64,000 bases of DNA, taken from the NCBI RefSeq assembly GCF_014203365.1, contig NZ_JACHIS010000001.1, positions 1,302,001-1,366,000 on the forward strand, read 5' to 3'. Both the position numbers and the translations under genes were made by a program. Below, in pieces: positions 36,943 through 45,027 of the stretch. Each line of letters begins with the position of its first letter. Within the stretch, counting starts at the first letter, position 1. The notes under the pieces are model-generated. The model was not told the origin of the DNA, made no database searches, and saw only the letters and a list, made by a program, of their open reading frames with translations. Source of the DNA: Actinoalloteichus hymeniacidonis (GTDB lineage: Bacteria; Actinomycetota; Actinomycetes; Mycobacteriales; Pseudonocardiaceae).

Positions 36943-37502
36943 GGCGAGCATCGGCCAAGTCCGTGGCCGGGTAACCCTTCTGCTGATCACGGCCGATCGA
37001 TTCGGCGCGACTGTTCCCTGTGCCTGCTCTCGCCTGCGTCGAGTGATCAGGTGCAGAGAGTGCTCTGCGGTCGGCGGCGCTGTAGGGCAGCGAATTCAGT
37101 GGTGTGATCGGCCCAATCGGTGTGACCACCACGGACGCCGACGAGACCCGGACAGGAGTACAACCTGGATTGCGGATGTCATCGTCCATGTCGGTTCCGC
37201 GACGGCTGTCGTGCTGGCATTCGCCGCTCCCGCAGGCTCTCGTACATCCGCCGAGGGGCCGCATCGACCGACTGCATCGGTGCAGGACGCGCGGCGGTTG
37301 GAGAACGATCGAGGTTTTCCAGCCGCGTGGTGTCACCGAGCGGGCGGGACCAGGGGACGGACGCAGAAAAGGAGCCCCTAGGCGAACGACGTGATCCAAC
37401 GGACCAGGTCGACGACCAGGAGCTCCTCTTCTTGCACAGCCACGCCACGACGCGTTCCAGCCGACGAGCGGAATCGCCAGGCTGAGAAGGGTCAACGGGT
37501 TA
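36943..37502. other. 560-base stretch without a supported gene
   Basis: Open frames here show no recognisable motifs or conserved start context. No hairpin of note was found. It separates the methyltransferase remnant from the convergent TAP-type hydrolase. Confidence 0.5.
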
Positions 37503-39083
37503 CTACCCGGCGCACTGCGCGCCCTCGGCCGGGGTGGTCAGGTTCACCAGGTAGTCGGCGGCGAACTCGTCGACACAGGCGTTTCCGCCCACTAGGACCA
37601 CGCCGTGAGTGGTGGCGTCGACCGACAGCAGGCTGCCACCCAGCGACTCGGCCAGGACGACCCCGCCTTCGAACGGCGTTGCCGGATCACCCGTGGCGGC
37701 CACGGTCAACGTGGCGGTCAGGTCCTCGATCTCCTGCACGTACGGGATCTCCAGGGTCGGCTCGACGGGCCACTGCTCACAGCTGTCGCGGGTCGGCTCC
37801 AGCACACCACCGGGGTCCTGGAAGGGCGCGGTCTCGTATATCTCGCGCACGAGCTCGGTCTCTTCCTCCGGGGTCCGCCGGTCCTCATCGACGCAGTTGA
37901 TCATCGAGAACGCCTCGAGGTTGTTGCTGTACTGCTTGTCGGCTCCGCGCCCGTGGTAGACATCGCGCAGCGTGAGCAGGATGTCGCCTCGCCCGGCTTG
38001 GATCTCGGCGATGCCCGCGATGACTGTCGGGTAGACCTCCTCGCTGTAGAGGGCGGCCAGCACACCCTGGGTGGCGTCGATGAAGTTCAGCTCACGACCG
38101 TCCAGGGCCGGGACGGGATTGTCCGCCAACGGCTGCAGGATGTTCTGGTAGTTCTCCAGGGCCTGTTCCGGGTCGGTGCCCAACGGACAGTTCGGATCGG
38201 TGGCGCAGAAGGCCGCCATCTTGTCGAAACTGTCCTGGAATCCGACCATCTGGACCAAGGCCCGGTCGGCAAGGCGAGTCGTCGGGTCCATCGGCGCGTC
38301 GAGGAGCAGTGTCCGGACGTTCTGCGGGAAGGTCTCGGCGTAGATCGCGCCCAGCCGGGTGCCATAGCTCTGTCCGAAGTAGTTCAACTTCTCGTCGCCG
38401 AGAACGTGTCGAATGATGTCCATGTCCCGCGCGGCGTCCCGAGTGCCGACGTTGGCGAGCACGTCCTCACCACCCGACAGCTCGGCGCACTGGGCGAGGA
38501 ACTGCTGGGTGTCGTCCTCAGTCCAGGGTCCGACACCGGGTTGCAATGAGGAGATGGACGCCCCGGCCTCGCGCTCTTCGTCGGAGAAGCAGTTCAGCGT
38601 CGGGGTGGAGGCGCCGACCCCGCGCGGATCGAATCCGATGAAGTCGAAGTTCTCGCCGATCGGGCTCTCGGCCAGCGGGCCCGCCAGCGTCGCCGCGGCG
38701 GCGCTCATCCCGGAGCTGCCCGGCCCACCGGGGTTGTAGAGCAGCGACCCGATCGGCTCGCCGTGGGCCGGGATACGCAGCATGGCGATCTGGGCGGTCC
38801 GCCCGTCGGGCTGTTCGTAGTCCAAGGGCACCTCGACGCGGGCGCACTCGAAGCCCGGGTTCGCGAACGTCTCTCGGTCGGCCGCCGAGGTGGCGTAATC
38901 CTCGCAGGGTTCGAAGGTCGGCGTCTGGTCGTAGAACCGGGCTAGTTCTGCGGGCGGTCCGCTCGACTGTGACTCTGCCGCCTGCAGCTCAAGCTGCTCG
39001 GTCGGCTGGGAGCAGCCGGCCGCCACCAGCAGCAGCGGCACGGCCACCACCGCAAGCGACGAGCGGGTTATGCGTGACAACAC
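37503..39083 (-). CDS. Lipoprotein tripeptidyl aminopeptidase-like alpha/beta hydrolase (TAP family)
   Basis: The 526-residue protein begins at GTG 39083 (GAGGAG upstream) and has a lipoprotein signal with lipobox LLVAAGC near residue 23. The hydrolase core has YNPGGPGSSG (oxyanion region), FDFIGFDPRGVGAS, and the nucleophile in NYFGQSYGTRLGAIYA; the C-terminal TAP-like domain contains VAATGDPATPFEGG with the acid and THGVVL with the histidine. The two cysteines near DPNCP and the terminal ACVDEFAADYLV are typical. It acts on the outer face of the membrane, releasing short peptides. Confidence 0.93.
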   Translation of the reverse strand: MLSRITRSSLAVVAVPLLLVAAGCSQPTEQLELQAAESQSSGPPAELARFYDQTPTFEPCEDYATSAADRETFANPGFECARVEVPLDYEQPDGRTAQIAMLRIPAHGEPIGSLLYNPGGPGSSGMSAAAATLAGPLAESPIGENFDFIGFDPRGVGASTPTLNCFSDEEREAGASISSLQPGVGPWTEDDTQQFLAQCAELSGGEDVLANVGTRDAARDMDIIRHVLGDEKLNYFGQSYGTRLGAIYAETFPQNVRTLLLDAPMDPTTRLADRALVQMVGFQDSFDKMAAFCATDPNCPLGTDPEQALENYQNILQPLADNPVPALDGRELNFIDATQGVLAALYSEEVYPTVIAGIAEIQAGRGDILLTLRDVYHGRGADKQYSNNLEAFSMINCVDEDRRTPEEETELVREIYETAPFQDPGGVLEPTRDSCEQWPVEPTLEIPYVQEIEDLTATLTVAATGDPATPFEGGVVLAESLGGSLLSVDATTHGVVLVGGNACVDEFAADYLVNLTTPAEGAQCAG

Positions 39084-39325
39084 TGTTAGTTCTCCTCGGT
39101 TCGAGACTCGGCTCGGATCCCGGACTTCGCCGGCGGGCACTGATTCATCCGTGCCGCTAGAGCCGCCTCGTAGCTGGAGGGGACTCGGGGCATGTCGTGC
39201 ACGCTAAGAGGGCCACCCGGAAGAGCACATCGATCTACGGGCTCGGGTCGGCCGACCTAAGTCGGAGTCGGTCTCCTACTTCAGGCGGAGGCGGCGATAC
39301 GACAGGACGGCTTAGGCTCGCCGCG

Positions 39326-40501
39326 ATGAAGGACACCGCAGGCACCAGTCCGCCGTCGACGATCCGGAACCGGTTCGTCGACGGCGGACTGGTCCTGCTC
39401 GCTGTTGTGGCCGGGCTATACCCGATGGCCATGCTGTGGGACACCGTGCTGGCGGTGCCCCTCTGGGTACAGCAGCTGGATCAGACCTTCGGGGTGTTCT
39501 GCTGCCTCGCGCTGTGGTGGCGCCGTCGTTTCCCGGTGGCGCTCGCAGTCTTCCTGCTCGTATCGACCGTTCTCTTCGTGTCAATGTCGTTCGCGGCGCT
39601 CATCGCGCTGTTCACCGTGGCCGTCCGTCGCTCGCCGAAGGTCACCGCGGTGATCGCCGTCGGTAATGTCCTCGCGTTCGTGGCGTATCTGCTGCTGGGC
39701 GCCACTCCGACCTCGTCGTGGTTGGCGTTGATCCTGCTTCAGGTGGCAATCGTCACCAGCGCATCCGCTTGGGGGCTACTCGTGCGGAGTCGACACCAAC
39801 TCATCGCCTCCCTGCGCGAGCGGGCCGCCGGAGCCGAGGTCGAGGCGCAGCTGCGGGCCGAGCGGTCACAGCACGAGGCGCGGGAGAACCTGGCCCGGGA
39901 GATGCACGACGCCCTCGGACATCGGTTGTCTCTGCTCAGCGTCCATGCGGGCGCGCTGACCTATCACCGAAGCGCCTCACCAGAGGAGGTGGCCAGGGCC
40001 GCCGAGGTCATCCGGGAGAACGCGCATCGAGCCCTCCAGGACCTACGCGAGGTGATCGGCGTATTGCGCGCCCCCGAGACGGGTCCGCCGCTGCCGGACG
40101 TCGTCGATATCGTCGATCTGGTCGACGAGACCGAGCGTTCCGGCACCCCGGTCGACCTACAGGACCTTCCTGGCGTGACGACCGGCGATCGTGCCGTGTC
40201 CGCGACGGTGGGTCGCACGCTTTACCGGCTCATCCAGGAAGGATTGACCAACGCCCGCAAGCACGCCCCCGGTGCGCCCGTCCTCGTCCGGATCACCGGT
40301 GAACCCGGCGACCACCTGACCGTCGAGATCCTCAACGACCGGCCGTCCACGTCCCCATCGGTCGTCGCGCCGCAGATCGGCTCCGGGGAAGGACTGCGCG
40401 GGCTTGTCGAGCGGGCCGCCCTGGTCGGCGGAGAACTCGAGCACGGGCCGTCCGCTGACGGCGGCTGGCGGCTGAGCATGCGGATATCGTGGCCCGCATG
40501 A
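39326..40501 (+). CDS. Two-component sensor histidine kinase (NarL-type)
   Basis: The 391-residue kinase has four to five N-terminal membrane segments (about 21-160), then the HisKA_3 phosphoacceptor NLAREMHDALGHRLSLLSVHAGAL and an HATPase domain with LYRLIQEGLTNARKHAPGAPV and GSGEGLRGLVERAALVGGELEHG. Its stop overlaps the response regulator start by ATGA. ATG at 39326. The stimulus is unknown; it is divergent from the TAP-type lipoprotein peptidase. Confidence 0.93.
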   Translation: MKDTAGTSPPSTIRNRFVDGGLVLLAVVAGLYPMAMLWDTVLAVPLWVQQLDQTFGVFCCLALWWRRRFPVALAVFLLVSTVLFVSMSFAALIALFTVAVRRSPKVTAVIAVGNVLAFVAYLLLGATPTSSWLALILLQVAIVTSASAWGLLVRSRHQLIASLRERAAGAEVEAQLRAERSQHEARENLAREMHDALGHRLSLLSVHAGALTYHRSASPEEVARAAEVIRENAHRALQDLREVIGVLRAPETGPPLPDVVDIVDLVDETERSGTPVDLQDLPGVTTGDRAVSATVGRTLYRLIQEGLTNARKHAPGAPVLVRITGEPGDHLTVEILNDRPSTSPSVVAPQIGSGEGLRGLVERAALVGGELEHGPSADGGWRLSMRISWPA

Positions 40502-41178
40502 TCGAGTCGGGGCAGCCCATCACCGTGCTCGTCGTCGATGACGACCCGGTCGTCCGCTTCGGACTGACCATGATGCTGCGCGGCGCCGCCGACCTGCGGG
40601 TGGTCGCCGAGGCAGGCGACGGCGCGGCGGCGATCGAACAGGTCGACCGCCACGCACCGGACGTCGTCCTGATGGACATCCGGATGCCCGGCACCGACGG
40701 AATCACCGCGACCGAGACCATCCGAGCCCGGTCCCAGGCACCTCAGGTCATCGTGCTGACCACCTTCGACGCCGACGCCCACGTCCTGCGCGCGCTGCGA
40801 GCGGGAGCGGCAGGCTTCCTCCTCAAGGACACCCCGCCCGAGGAACTCGTCGTCGCCATCCGACACGTCGCACAGGGCAGGCCGGTGCTCTCCCCGGAGG
40901 TGACCCGCCGCCTCATCGATCGCGTCGCCAGCGGCGAGCAGGACACCCGCCGCGACAAGGCCCGCCGCAAACTGGACGCCCTAGCCGACCGCGAACGCAC
41001 CGTGGCGATCGAGATCGGCGCAGGCCGCTCCAACGCCGAGATCGCCGCCCGCCACCACATCGGGGTGGCCACCGTCAAAACCCACGTGTCCGCGATCCTG
41101 ACCAAACTCGACTTCAACAACCGAGTGCAGGTGGCCGTGTTGGTGCACGACGCGGGGTTGGACGCGCAGGGGAGCTGA
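40498..41178 (+). CDS. LuxR/NarL-type response regulator
   Basis: The 226-residue regulator has a receiver domain (VLVVDDDPVVRFGL, DVVLMDIRMPG with the phosphorylation Asp, VLTTFDAD, FLLKDTPP) and a C-terminal HTH (LADRERTVAIEIGAGRSNAEIAARHHIGVATVKTHVSAILTKL). ATG at 40498 overlaps the kinase stop and is preferred over GTG at 40489. It pairs with the upstream kinase. Confidence 0.95.
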   Translation: MIESGQPITVLVVDDDPVVRFGLTMMLRGAADLRVVAEAGDGAAAIEQVDRHAPDVVLMDIRMPGTDGITATETIRARSQAPQVIVLTTFDADAHVLRALRAGAAGFLLKDTPPEELVVAIRHVAQGRPVLSPEVTRRLIDRVASGEQDTRRDKARRKLDALADRERTVAIEIGAGRSNAEIAARHHIGVATVKTHVSAILTKLDFNNRVQVAVLVHDAGLDAQGS

Positions 41179-41224
41179 AACCAGCGGATGGCTGTCCGAT
41201 TGACCCGCCTGATGCCAGAGTGGC

Positions 41225-41881
41225 TCAGAACTCGACGACAGCTCGAAAGAGTGCAGGCCCCACGGTGGAGGGACCGAGGAGAGCGGACAATTCAGGTGGG
41301 ACGCGCGCGTCGTCCTTCGCCGAATGCCATGCGCCGAGACTGGCCCAGCGCGCGATGCTGACCAGCTGGAAGTCGGTGTCCGCATCCACCGCCCGGTGCA
41401 GTCGCTCGTCCCGGAAGCCCGACGCCTTGTTCATCGACTCCGCGCGGCCGAGCCAACGCGGCAAGAACTCATCGACCCGATCGACGGGCAGCTCGTAGGC
41501 ATTGACGACGGTGATTCCCGGCCCTTCGTCTCCGTCCGAAACATTGCCCGCTGCAACGAGTTCCGCCGCCACCTCATACCACCCGCCCCGCACGGTGGCG
41601 TAGCTGGCGGAAGTAGCCGCTGAGGCGGTGAAGGCGGGATTCGCCAGAGCGGCGTCCCGAGCCTCGACACTGTCCCAGTGCGCCACGTTGACCAGTCCTA
41701 GCCGGAACTCCGGGGGCAGCCTGCGGTGCAGACGCGCATTTCGGAACCCGGGCGCGGTGTGGATGAGCCCAACGCGCTCCCGCCAACGTGCAATGGACTC
41801 GTCAATACGTTCCTCGGGTAGATCCCACGTGTCGATCAGGGTGATTCCGTTGTCAGGCACCGCATCATCGTGAAACATCAA
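41225..41881 (-). CDS. Tandem ABM/EthD-like domain protein
   Basis: The 218-residue protein contains two similar halves: residues 12-95 (ITLIDTWDLPEERIDESIARWRERVGLIHTAPGFRNARLHRRL) and 122-210 (ITVVNAYELPVDRVDEFLPRWLGRAESMNKASGFRDERLHRAV). Each resembles the antibiotic biosynthesis monooxygenase dimeric ferredoxin fold, so a single chain may form a pseudo-dimer. No reaction can be assigned. It is the last chromosomal gene before attL. Confidence 0.78.
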   Translation of the reverse strand: MMFHDDAVPDNGITLIDTWDLPEERIDESIARWRERVGLIHTAPGFRNARLHRRLPPEFRLGLVNVAHWDSVEARDAALANPAFTASAATSASYATVRGGWYEVAAELVAAGNVSDGDEGPGITVVNAYELPVDRVDEFLPRWLGRAESMNKASGFRDERLHRAVDADTDFQLVSIARWASLGAWHSAKDDARVPPELSALLGPSTVGPALFRAVVEF

Positions 41882-42054
41882 CCGAACTTCAGGTCAAGAT
41901 GATCCGTTGACACTGTCCGAGGTCTGTCCTCGGTCCGTGGGATGGCTCGACCGGCATCTACGACGCACGCTAGCGGTTATTGGACGGTCGGTTGGACGGC
42001 CAACGGATGCCGCCACGCAAATCAGTGTTCGCACTGGTCAACGCGTTATCGTTT

Positions 42055-42098
42055 GTGGGGCGGGTGGGGCTCGAACCCACGGCCAAGGGATTATGAGT
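42055..42098. repeat. attL: 44-bp direct repeat, tRNA 3' remnant
   Basis: Identical over 44 bases to 56413-56456. It contains the T arm, acceptor 3' strand and anticodon loop of the tRNA but not the 5' half, so it is not a working tRNA. A short inverted repeat GGGATTAT/ATAATCCC (42087-42094, 42103-42110) spans its inner edge and could be the integrase core site. Confidence 0.9.
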
Positions 42099-42152
42099 GG
42101 CAGATAATCCCCTGGCCCTACCTGCGGAAACGGGGCCTAAGTCGCCGTCTTG

Positions 42153-42171
42153 TCCGCGCACTGTCCGTGTC
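42153..42171. repeat. Candidate integrase arm site, left
   Basis: The 19-bp TGTCCGCGCACTGTCCGTG matches 18 of 19 bases at 56289-56307 near the right end in the same orientation. Each has two TGTCCG units. Such paired sites near both ends suggest accessory binding by integrase or excisionase. Confidence 0.55.
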
Positions 42172-42297
42172 GCCATTGCAGGTTCGCGCATCAGCCCTTT
42201 ATCGGCGGGCCCACTTCACCTGTTGAGGGCCCCGGTCCGTAAGCGGGGAGTAGGCGAACCACAGACCGGTGCTTCCGGAGGGCAGTGACTTAACGCC

Positions 42298-42355
42298 GAA
42301 ACCGCCCCGCTGACCTTCGCAGACGTGCTACCGGTTCAGCAGGGCGGCCGGTTTC
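42298..42355. terminator. Imperfect hairpin downstream of the glycosyltransferase gene
   Basis: GAAACCG then CCCCGCTGA (42298-42313) pairs with TCAGCAGGGCGGCCGGTTTC (42336-42355) with a short bulge. It lies beyond the stop of the minus-strand glycosyltransferase gene, in the 343-base left-end gap that is otherwise empty apart from attL and the arm site. Confidence 0.5.
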
Positions 42356-42441
42356 AGCGTGCATTCAGCGTGGCTACTCCTCGACGGCCGGGGAGAGATG
42401 CGTCCCTGCCCGGTCGACGTGGAGCGGCGATCAACTCGAGA

Positions 42442-43359
42442 TCAGCCACGGGGCAGAGCGCCTGGCAGCTCAAGATGTTGGTGAAGCGCGATGATGGATC
42501 GCGATAGTATTCTTCTCTCGAATTCATGAGGGTCGTCGACGTCGGGTTTGTATGTTGCCATCTCTTTGTGAGTGGACTCGTACCAATTGCGAATCTTGGG
42601 AGCTGCGTCAGCATCTATGCGGTTTTCGCTGATTGCATGCGCGATAAGAACGTCAAGTTCTTGGCTCATCAGGTCATGTTTCGGGCGCTGCGGATTGACC
42701 CAGTCATCAGCTAGGACGGAGCGGAGTGTCTTTGCGTGACGGTTCCAGTGCAACAGAAGCGCGATATCCGCCGTGAAGTCGGCGGGTAGTGATTCAGGCC
42801 AAAGGTTTCGGCGAGCCGCGCGCTGTCCAGACCAAGGTGTGGTACCGACTCGCGCGAGCATCTCGGGGAATAGCAAACCAGCGATGGGTGCGAAGAACCC
42901 GTGTAGCCACATCTGAGGATAGAGTGGTCGCCAGTACAGGTCGGACACGCATGCGTCTGAAATGCCGCGAAGGATGGGATCGACAAGCAGTGCTACGAGT
43001 GGAGGATCACCGAAGTATTTCAAATCTCCGTCTACGAGACAGATTATGTCGCCACGGGCGTGCGCGACTCCGTCTGTAATGGCTGCCCCCTTGCCAATCG
43101 GGGCAGTGACGACGGTGGCGCCTGCGTGCTGTGCTGCGACGGCGGTGTCATCGGTGCACCCGCTAGCGCTGACGAGGACTTCGCCCTGGACGTCGAGGAT
43201 GTCGAGGGATCGGAAGGCCTCGCTCACAACGTGCTCGATCGTCGTCTCCTCGTTGTGCGCAGGAATGACGACACTCACGGTGCTAGAGGTGTCTTGCCCT
43301 AAGGTTCGGGCGTTCACCAGGTCCATTCCGAGTGCAGGATTGATTGGCAATCGCTTCAT
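42442..43359 (-). CDS. Family 2/81-like glycosyltransferase (GpgS-like)
   Basis: The 305-residue GT-A enzyme has VSVVIPAHNEETTIEHVVSEAF at residues 28-49, a nucleotide-sugar loop (SGCTDDTAV), GKGAAITDGVAHARGD and the metal-binding DGD at 110-112 followed by LVDPIL...VSDLYWRPL. This layout is that of glucosyl-3-phosphoglycerate/mannosylglycerate synthases (GT81). There is no membrane segment. The ATG overlaps the GntR stop (TAATG), so the two are translationally coupled. The region is lower in GC than the rest of the window. A role in element maintenance, or modifying a metabolite or surface molecule, is unknown. GT81 assignment is tentative. Confidence 0.78.
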   Translation of the reverse strand: MKRLPINPALGMDLVNARTLGQDTSSTVSVVIPAHNEETTIEHVVSEAFRSLDILDVQGEVLVSASGCTDDTAVAAQHAGATVVTAPIGKGAAITDGVAHARGDIICLVDGDLKYFGDPPLVALLVDPILRGISDACVSDLYWRPLYPQMWLHGFFAPIAGLLFPEMLARVGTTPWSGQRAARRNLWPESLPADFTADIALLLHWNRHAKTLRSVLADDWVNPQRPKHDLMSQELDVLIAHAISENRIDADAAPKIRNWYESTHKEMATYKPDVDDPHEFERRILSRSIIALHQHLELPGALPRG

Positions 43360-44213
43360 TAATTGTCGCCCATCTGGAACTTGGGAGCAGCGGTTCCCCA
43401 TCGCTTGAGGGGTTCGCTGAACTCAATTTCAGTTCGGTCGGCTGGGTAAACTGCTTCTGAGTACTCGACTACGCGCCCCTGGATGTCAATGGACTGCGTG
43501 GTTATGAGGATCATGGCTACTCCGGTGTCCATTCCCCATTTTTGCCTGTCGCCCGGTGTGGGCTGAATTGCGACCAATTTACGCTTAAACTCGTCGAGCT
43601 CTACCCCGACTGTGTAGAGCTGGTGTTGATGGCCGCCTGGCCACGGTTCGTTCTTGTCGTCTAGCAGTTCAGGGTTTGACCGAATTAGATAGAGCGGAAT
43701 GTAGGACACGCTCCATGAAATCCGGTGTCCGGACTTCCGCTCGACCATCTCGAAACTGCGCTTTTGCACCTCGTCGCCCAGCTCGATGCCGAACACGTCG
43801 GCTTGGTGCTCAGTGGCGTGAACGACCTCATACCGTGCTGAAAACTCCGTTTCTGCAATCGGTATCCCTGCGGTGAGTTCGATTGCGCCGCTTTCTTCGC
43901 GCTCGTGAGGCGGGCGCAGGACCAAGTCCTTCTGGATCTGACTCCACTTGTGCGACAGCGAGAGTGTCGTTCGCTCTGGTGGGTGTCGGACGGTTGCGCG
44001 GGTGCCACGCCCCCCGGTGATCCGCCCTTCATCCTTGAGGACTGCAAGCGCTGCCCGAGCGGACCCGGCCGAGCAGCCCCACTTCGCAGCCAGGTCTACG
44101 GCTGCGGGGACCTGATCGCCAGGCGCCAAAGCCCCCGTTTCGATCTGATCGCGTAGGTCATCAGCGATAGCTAGGTGCACGGAAACTGTCCCTCGCGCGC
44201 GTTCGTGCTGCAT
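43359..44213 (-). CDS. GntR/HutC-family regulator (KorSA-like)
   Basis: The 284-residue repressor has a GntR winged helix (VHLAIADDLRDQIETGALAPGDQVPAAVDLAAKWGCSAGSARAALAVLKDEGRITG) and a UTRA ligand-binding domain (ETEFSARYEVVHATEHQADVFGIELGDEV...ISWSVSYIPLYLI). In pSAM2-type elements the KorSA GntR repressor silences excision and transfer. Two palindromic operators lie between this gene and the divergent transfer genes. Its UTRA domain could sense a small molecule; the coupled glycosyltransferase might make or remove it, which is speculation. Confidence 0.9.
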   Translation of the reverse strand: MQHERARGTVSVHLAIADDLRDQIETGALAPGDQVPAAVDLAAKWGCSAGSARAALAVLKDEGRITGGRGTRATVRHPPERTTLSLSHKWSQIQKDLVLRPPHEREESGAIELTAGIPIAETEFSARYEVVHATEHQADVFGIELGDEVQKRSFEMVERKSGHRISWSVSYIPLYLIRSNPELLDDKNEPWPGGHQHQLYTVGVELDEFKRKLVAIQPTPGDRQKWGMDTGVAMILITTQSIDIQGRVVEYSEAVYPADRTEIEFSEPLKRWGTAAPKFQMGDN

Positions 44214-44230
44214 GGGACCAGTCTGCCAGA

Positions 44231-44324
44231 AGTTCGCCAGTCAACTAGCGAACACCCCTTGCGCTGTTCTAGATCGTCCTGCTAGCGTTCCGATCACGCC
44301 AGTTCGCTAGCTAACTAGCGAACT
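44231..44324. promoter_or_regulatory. Two GntR operators in the divergent promoter region
   Basis: A perfect inverted repeat AGTTCGCTAG-CTAA-CTAGCGAACT lies at 44301-44324. A second copy at 44231-44254 has the same layout with an imperfect left arm (AGTTCGCCAG-TCAA-CTAGCGAACA). They lie 18 and 88 bases upstream of the GntR start, inside the 326-base gap 44214-44539, and would let the repressor control itself and the rightward genes. Confidence 0.8.
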
Positions 44325-44539
44325 AGCAAAGATCTTGGGATAACGGATTTAGGCGGCAGAGCACGCGAATGCCCATTCGAAGGCTCTGTTTCCGCTTGCT
44401 CTTTGATGAATTGAATAGTGGATTCTTCGCGCCCTTTTTCCGGTGCCTTTTCGGCACCGGGTACCGCGTTGACCAGCGAAAACGTCTCACGTTTGGCGTT
44501 TTCGCTGGTTTTCGTGGTCCCCGAGAGAAAGGTTTTGTC

Positions 44540-44839
44540 ATGAGTTTGATGGATGACTGGGTTGAGCCGTCGGTTGACGATTTGGCTGCGATCGAGGCGG
44601 AGTCGGGTCTGATCTCGGCTGGTGTCGCGGTCGTTGATGCCGAGAGCGCCTATTTGCGGTCTGGCGACGAGATCACCGCCCGCCGGTTGGCGAAGGCTCG
44701 CGCTACGGAGCTCTCCGAAGAGCTCTTGGTGCAGCGGCGTCGGACCCTCGCGCACACCGCTTCTGCGGTGTCGCGGGCTGGTCAGGTCATTCCGCTGATA
44801 CGTCGGAACGCTTCGGCGGTTGCAAGTGGTGCGGCATGA
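44540..44839 (+). CDS. Small DUF6284-like protein of the element
   Basis: A 99-residue protein beginning MSLMDDWVEPSVDDLAAIEAESGLI, with an alpha-helical remainder rich in Arg and Ala. The N-terminal PS-DLAAIEAE segment resembles small proteins found at the head of AICE transfer operons. GAGAAAGG precedes ATG 44540. An in-frame upstream ATG at 44369 is rejected because its 57 extra residues have unlike codon usage. The next small gene overlaps its stop. Confidence 0.65.
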   Translation: MSLMDDWVEPSVDDLAAIEAESGLISAGVAVVDAESAYLRSGDEITARRLAKARATELSEELLVQRRRTLAHTASAVSRAGQVIPLIRRNASAVASGAA

Positions 44840-45009
44840 CGGCGGCGGAGCGTTGGGATGCGCGGGTCGATGAGGCGTTGGCGGTGTACGACCGGGCGAT
44901 TGACGAGCAGCGGTGGGAGGAGGCTCGCGTCGCTGCGGCTCGGGTTGTTCGGTGCATGGACATCGCGCGGGGCTTGCGGATGACCGCGGGCGCGCTGTCT
45001 TCCCAATGA
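44836..45009 (+). CDS. Tiny 57-residue protein overlapping its neighbour
   Basis: ATG 44836 overlaps the preceding TGA (ATGA). The protein is MTAAERWDARVDEALAVYDR... and is entirely helical in appearance with many Ala, Arg and Glu residues and one Cys. It ends at TGA 45007-45009, just before the ribosome-binding site of the membrane protein gene. Spacing and overlap support translation; the function is unknown. Confidence 0.6.
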   Translation: MTAAERWDARVDEALAVYDRAIDEQRWEEARVAAARVVRCMDIARGLRMTAGALSSQ

Positions 45010-45027
45010 GTGAGTGAGGAGGTTGGT

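Noticed and set aside
36755-37495. Genes in the gap after the methyltransferase remnant
   Set aside because: Open frames on both strands show no motif, no good ribosome-binding site and no family likeness.
42055-42098. A second functional tRNA
   Set aside because: Only the 3' part from the anticodon on is present; the 5' half is missing.
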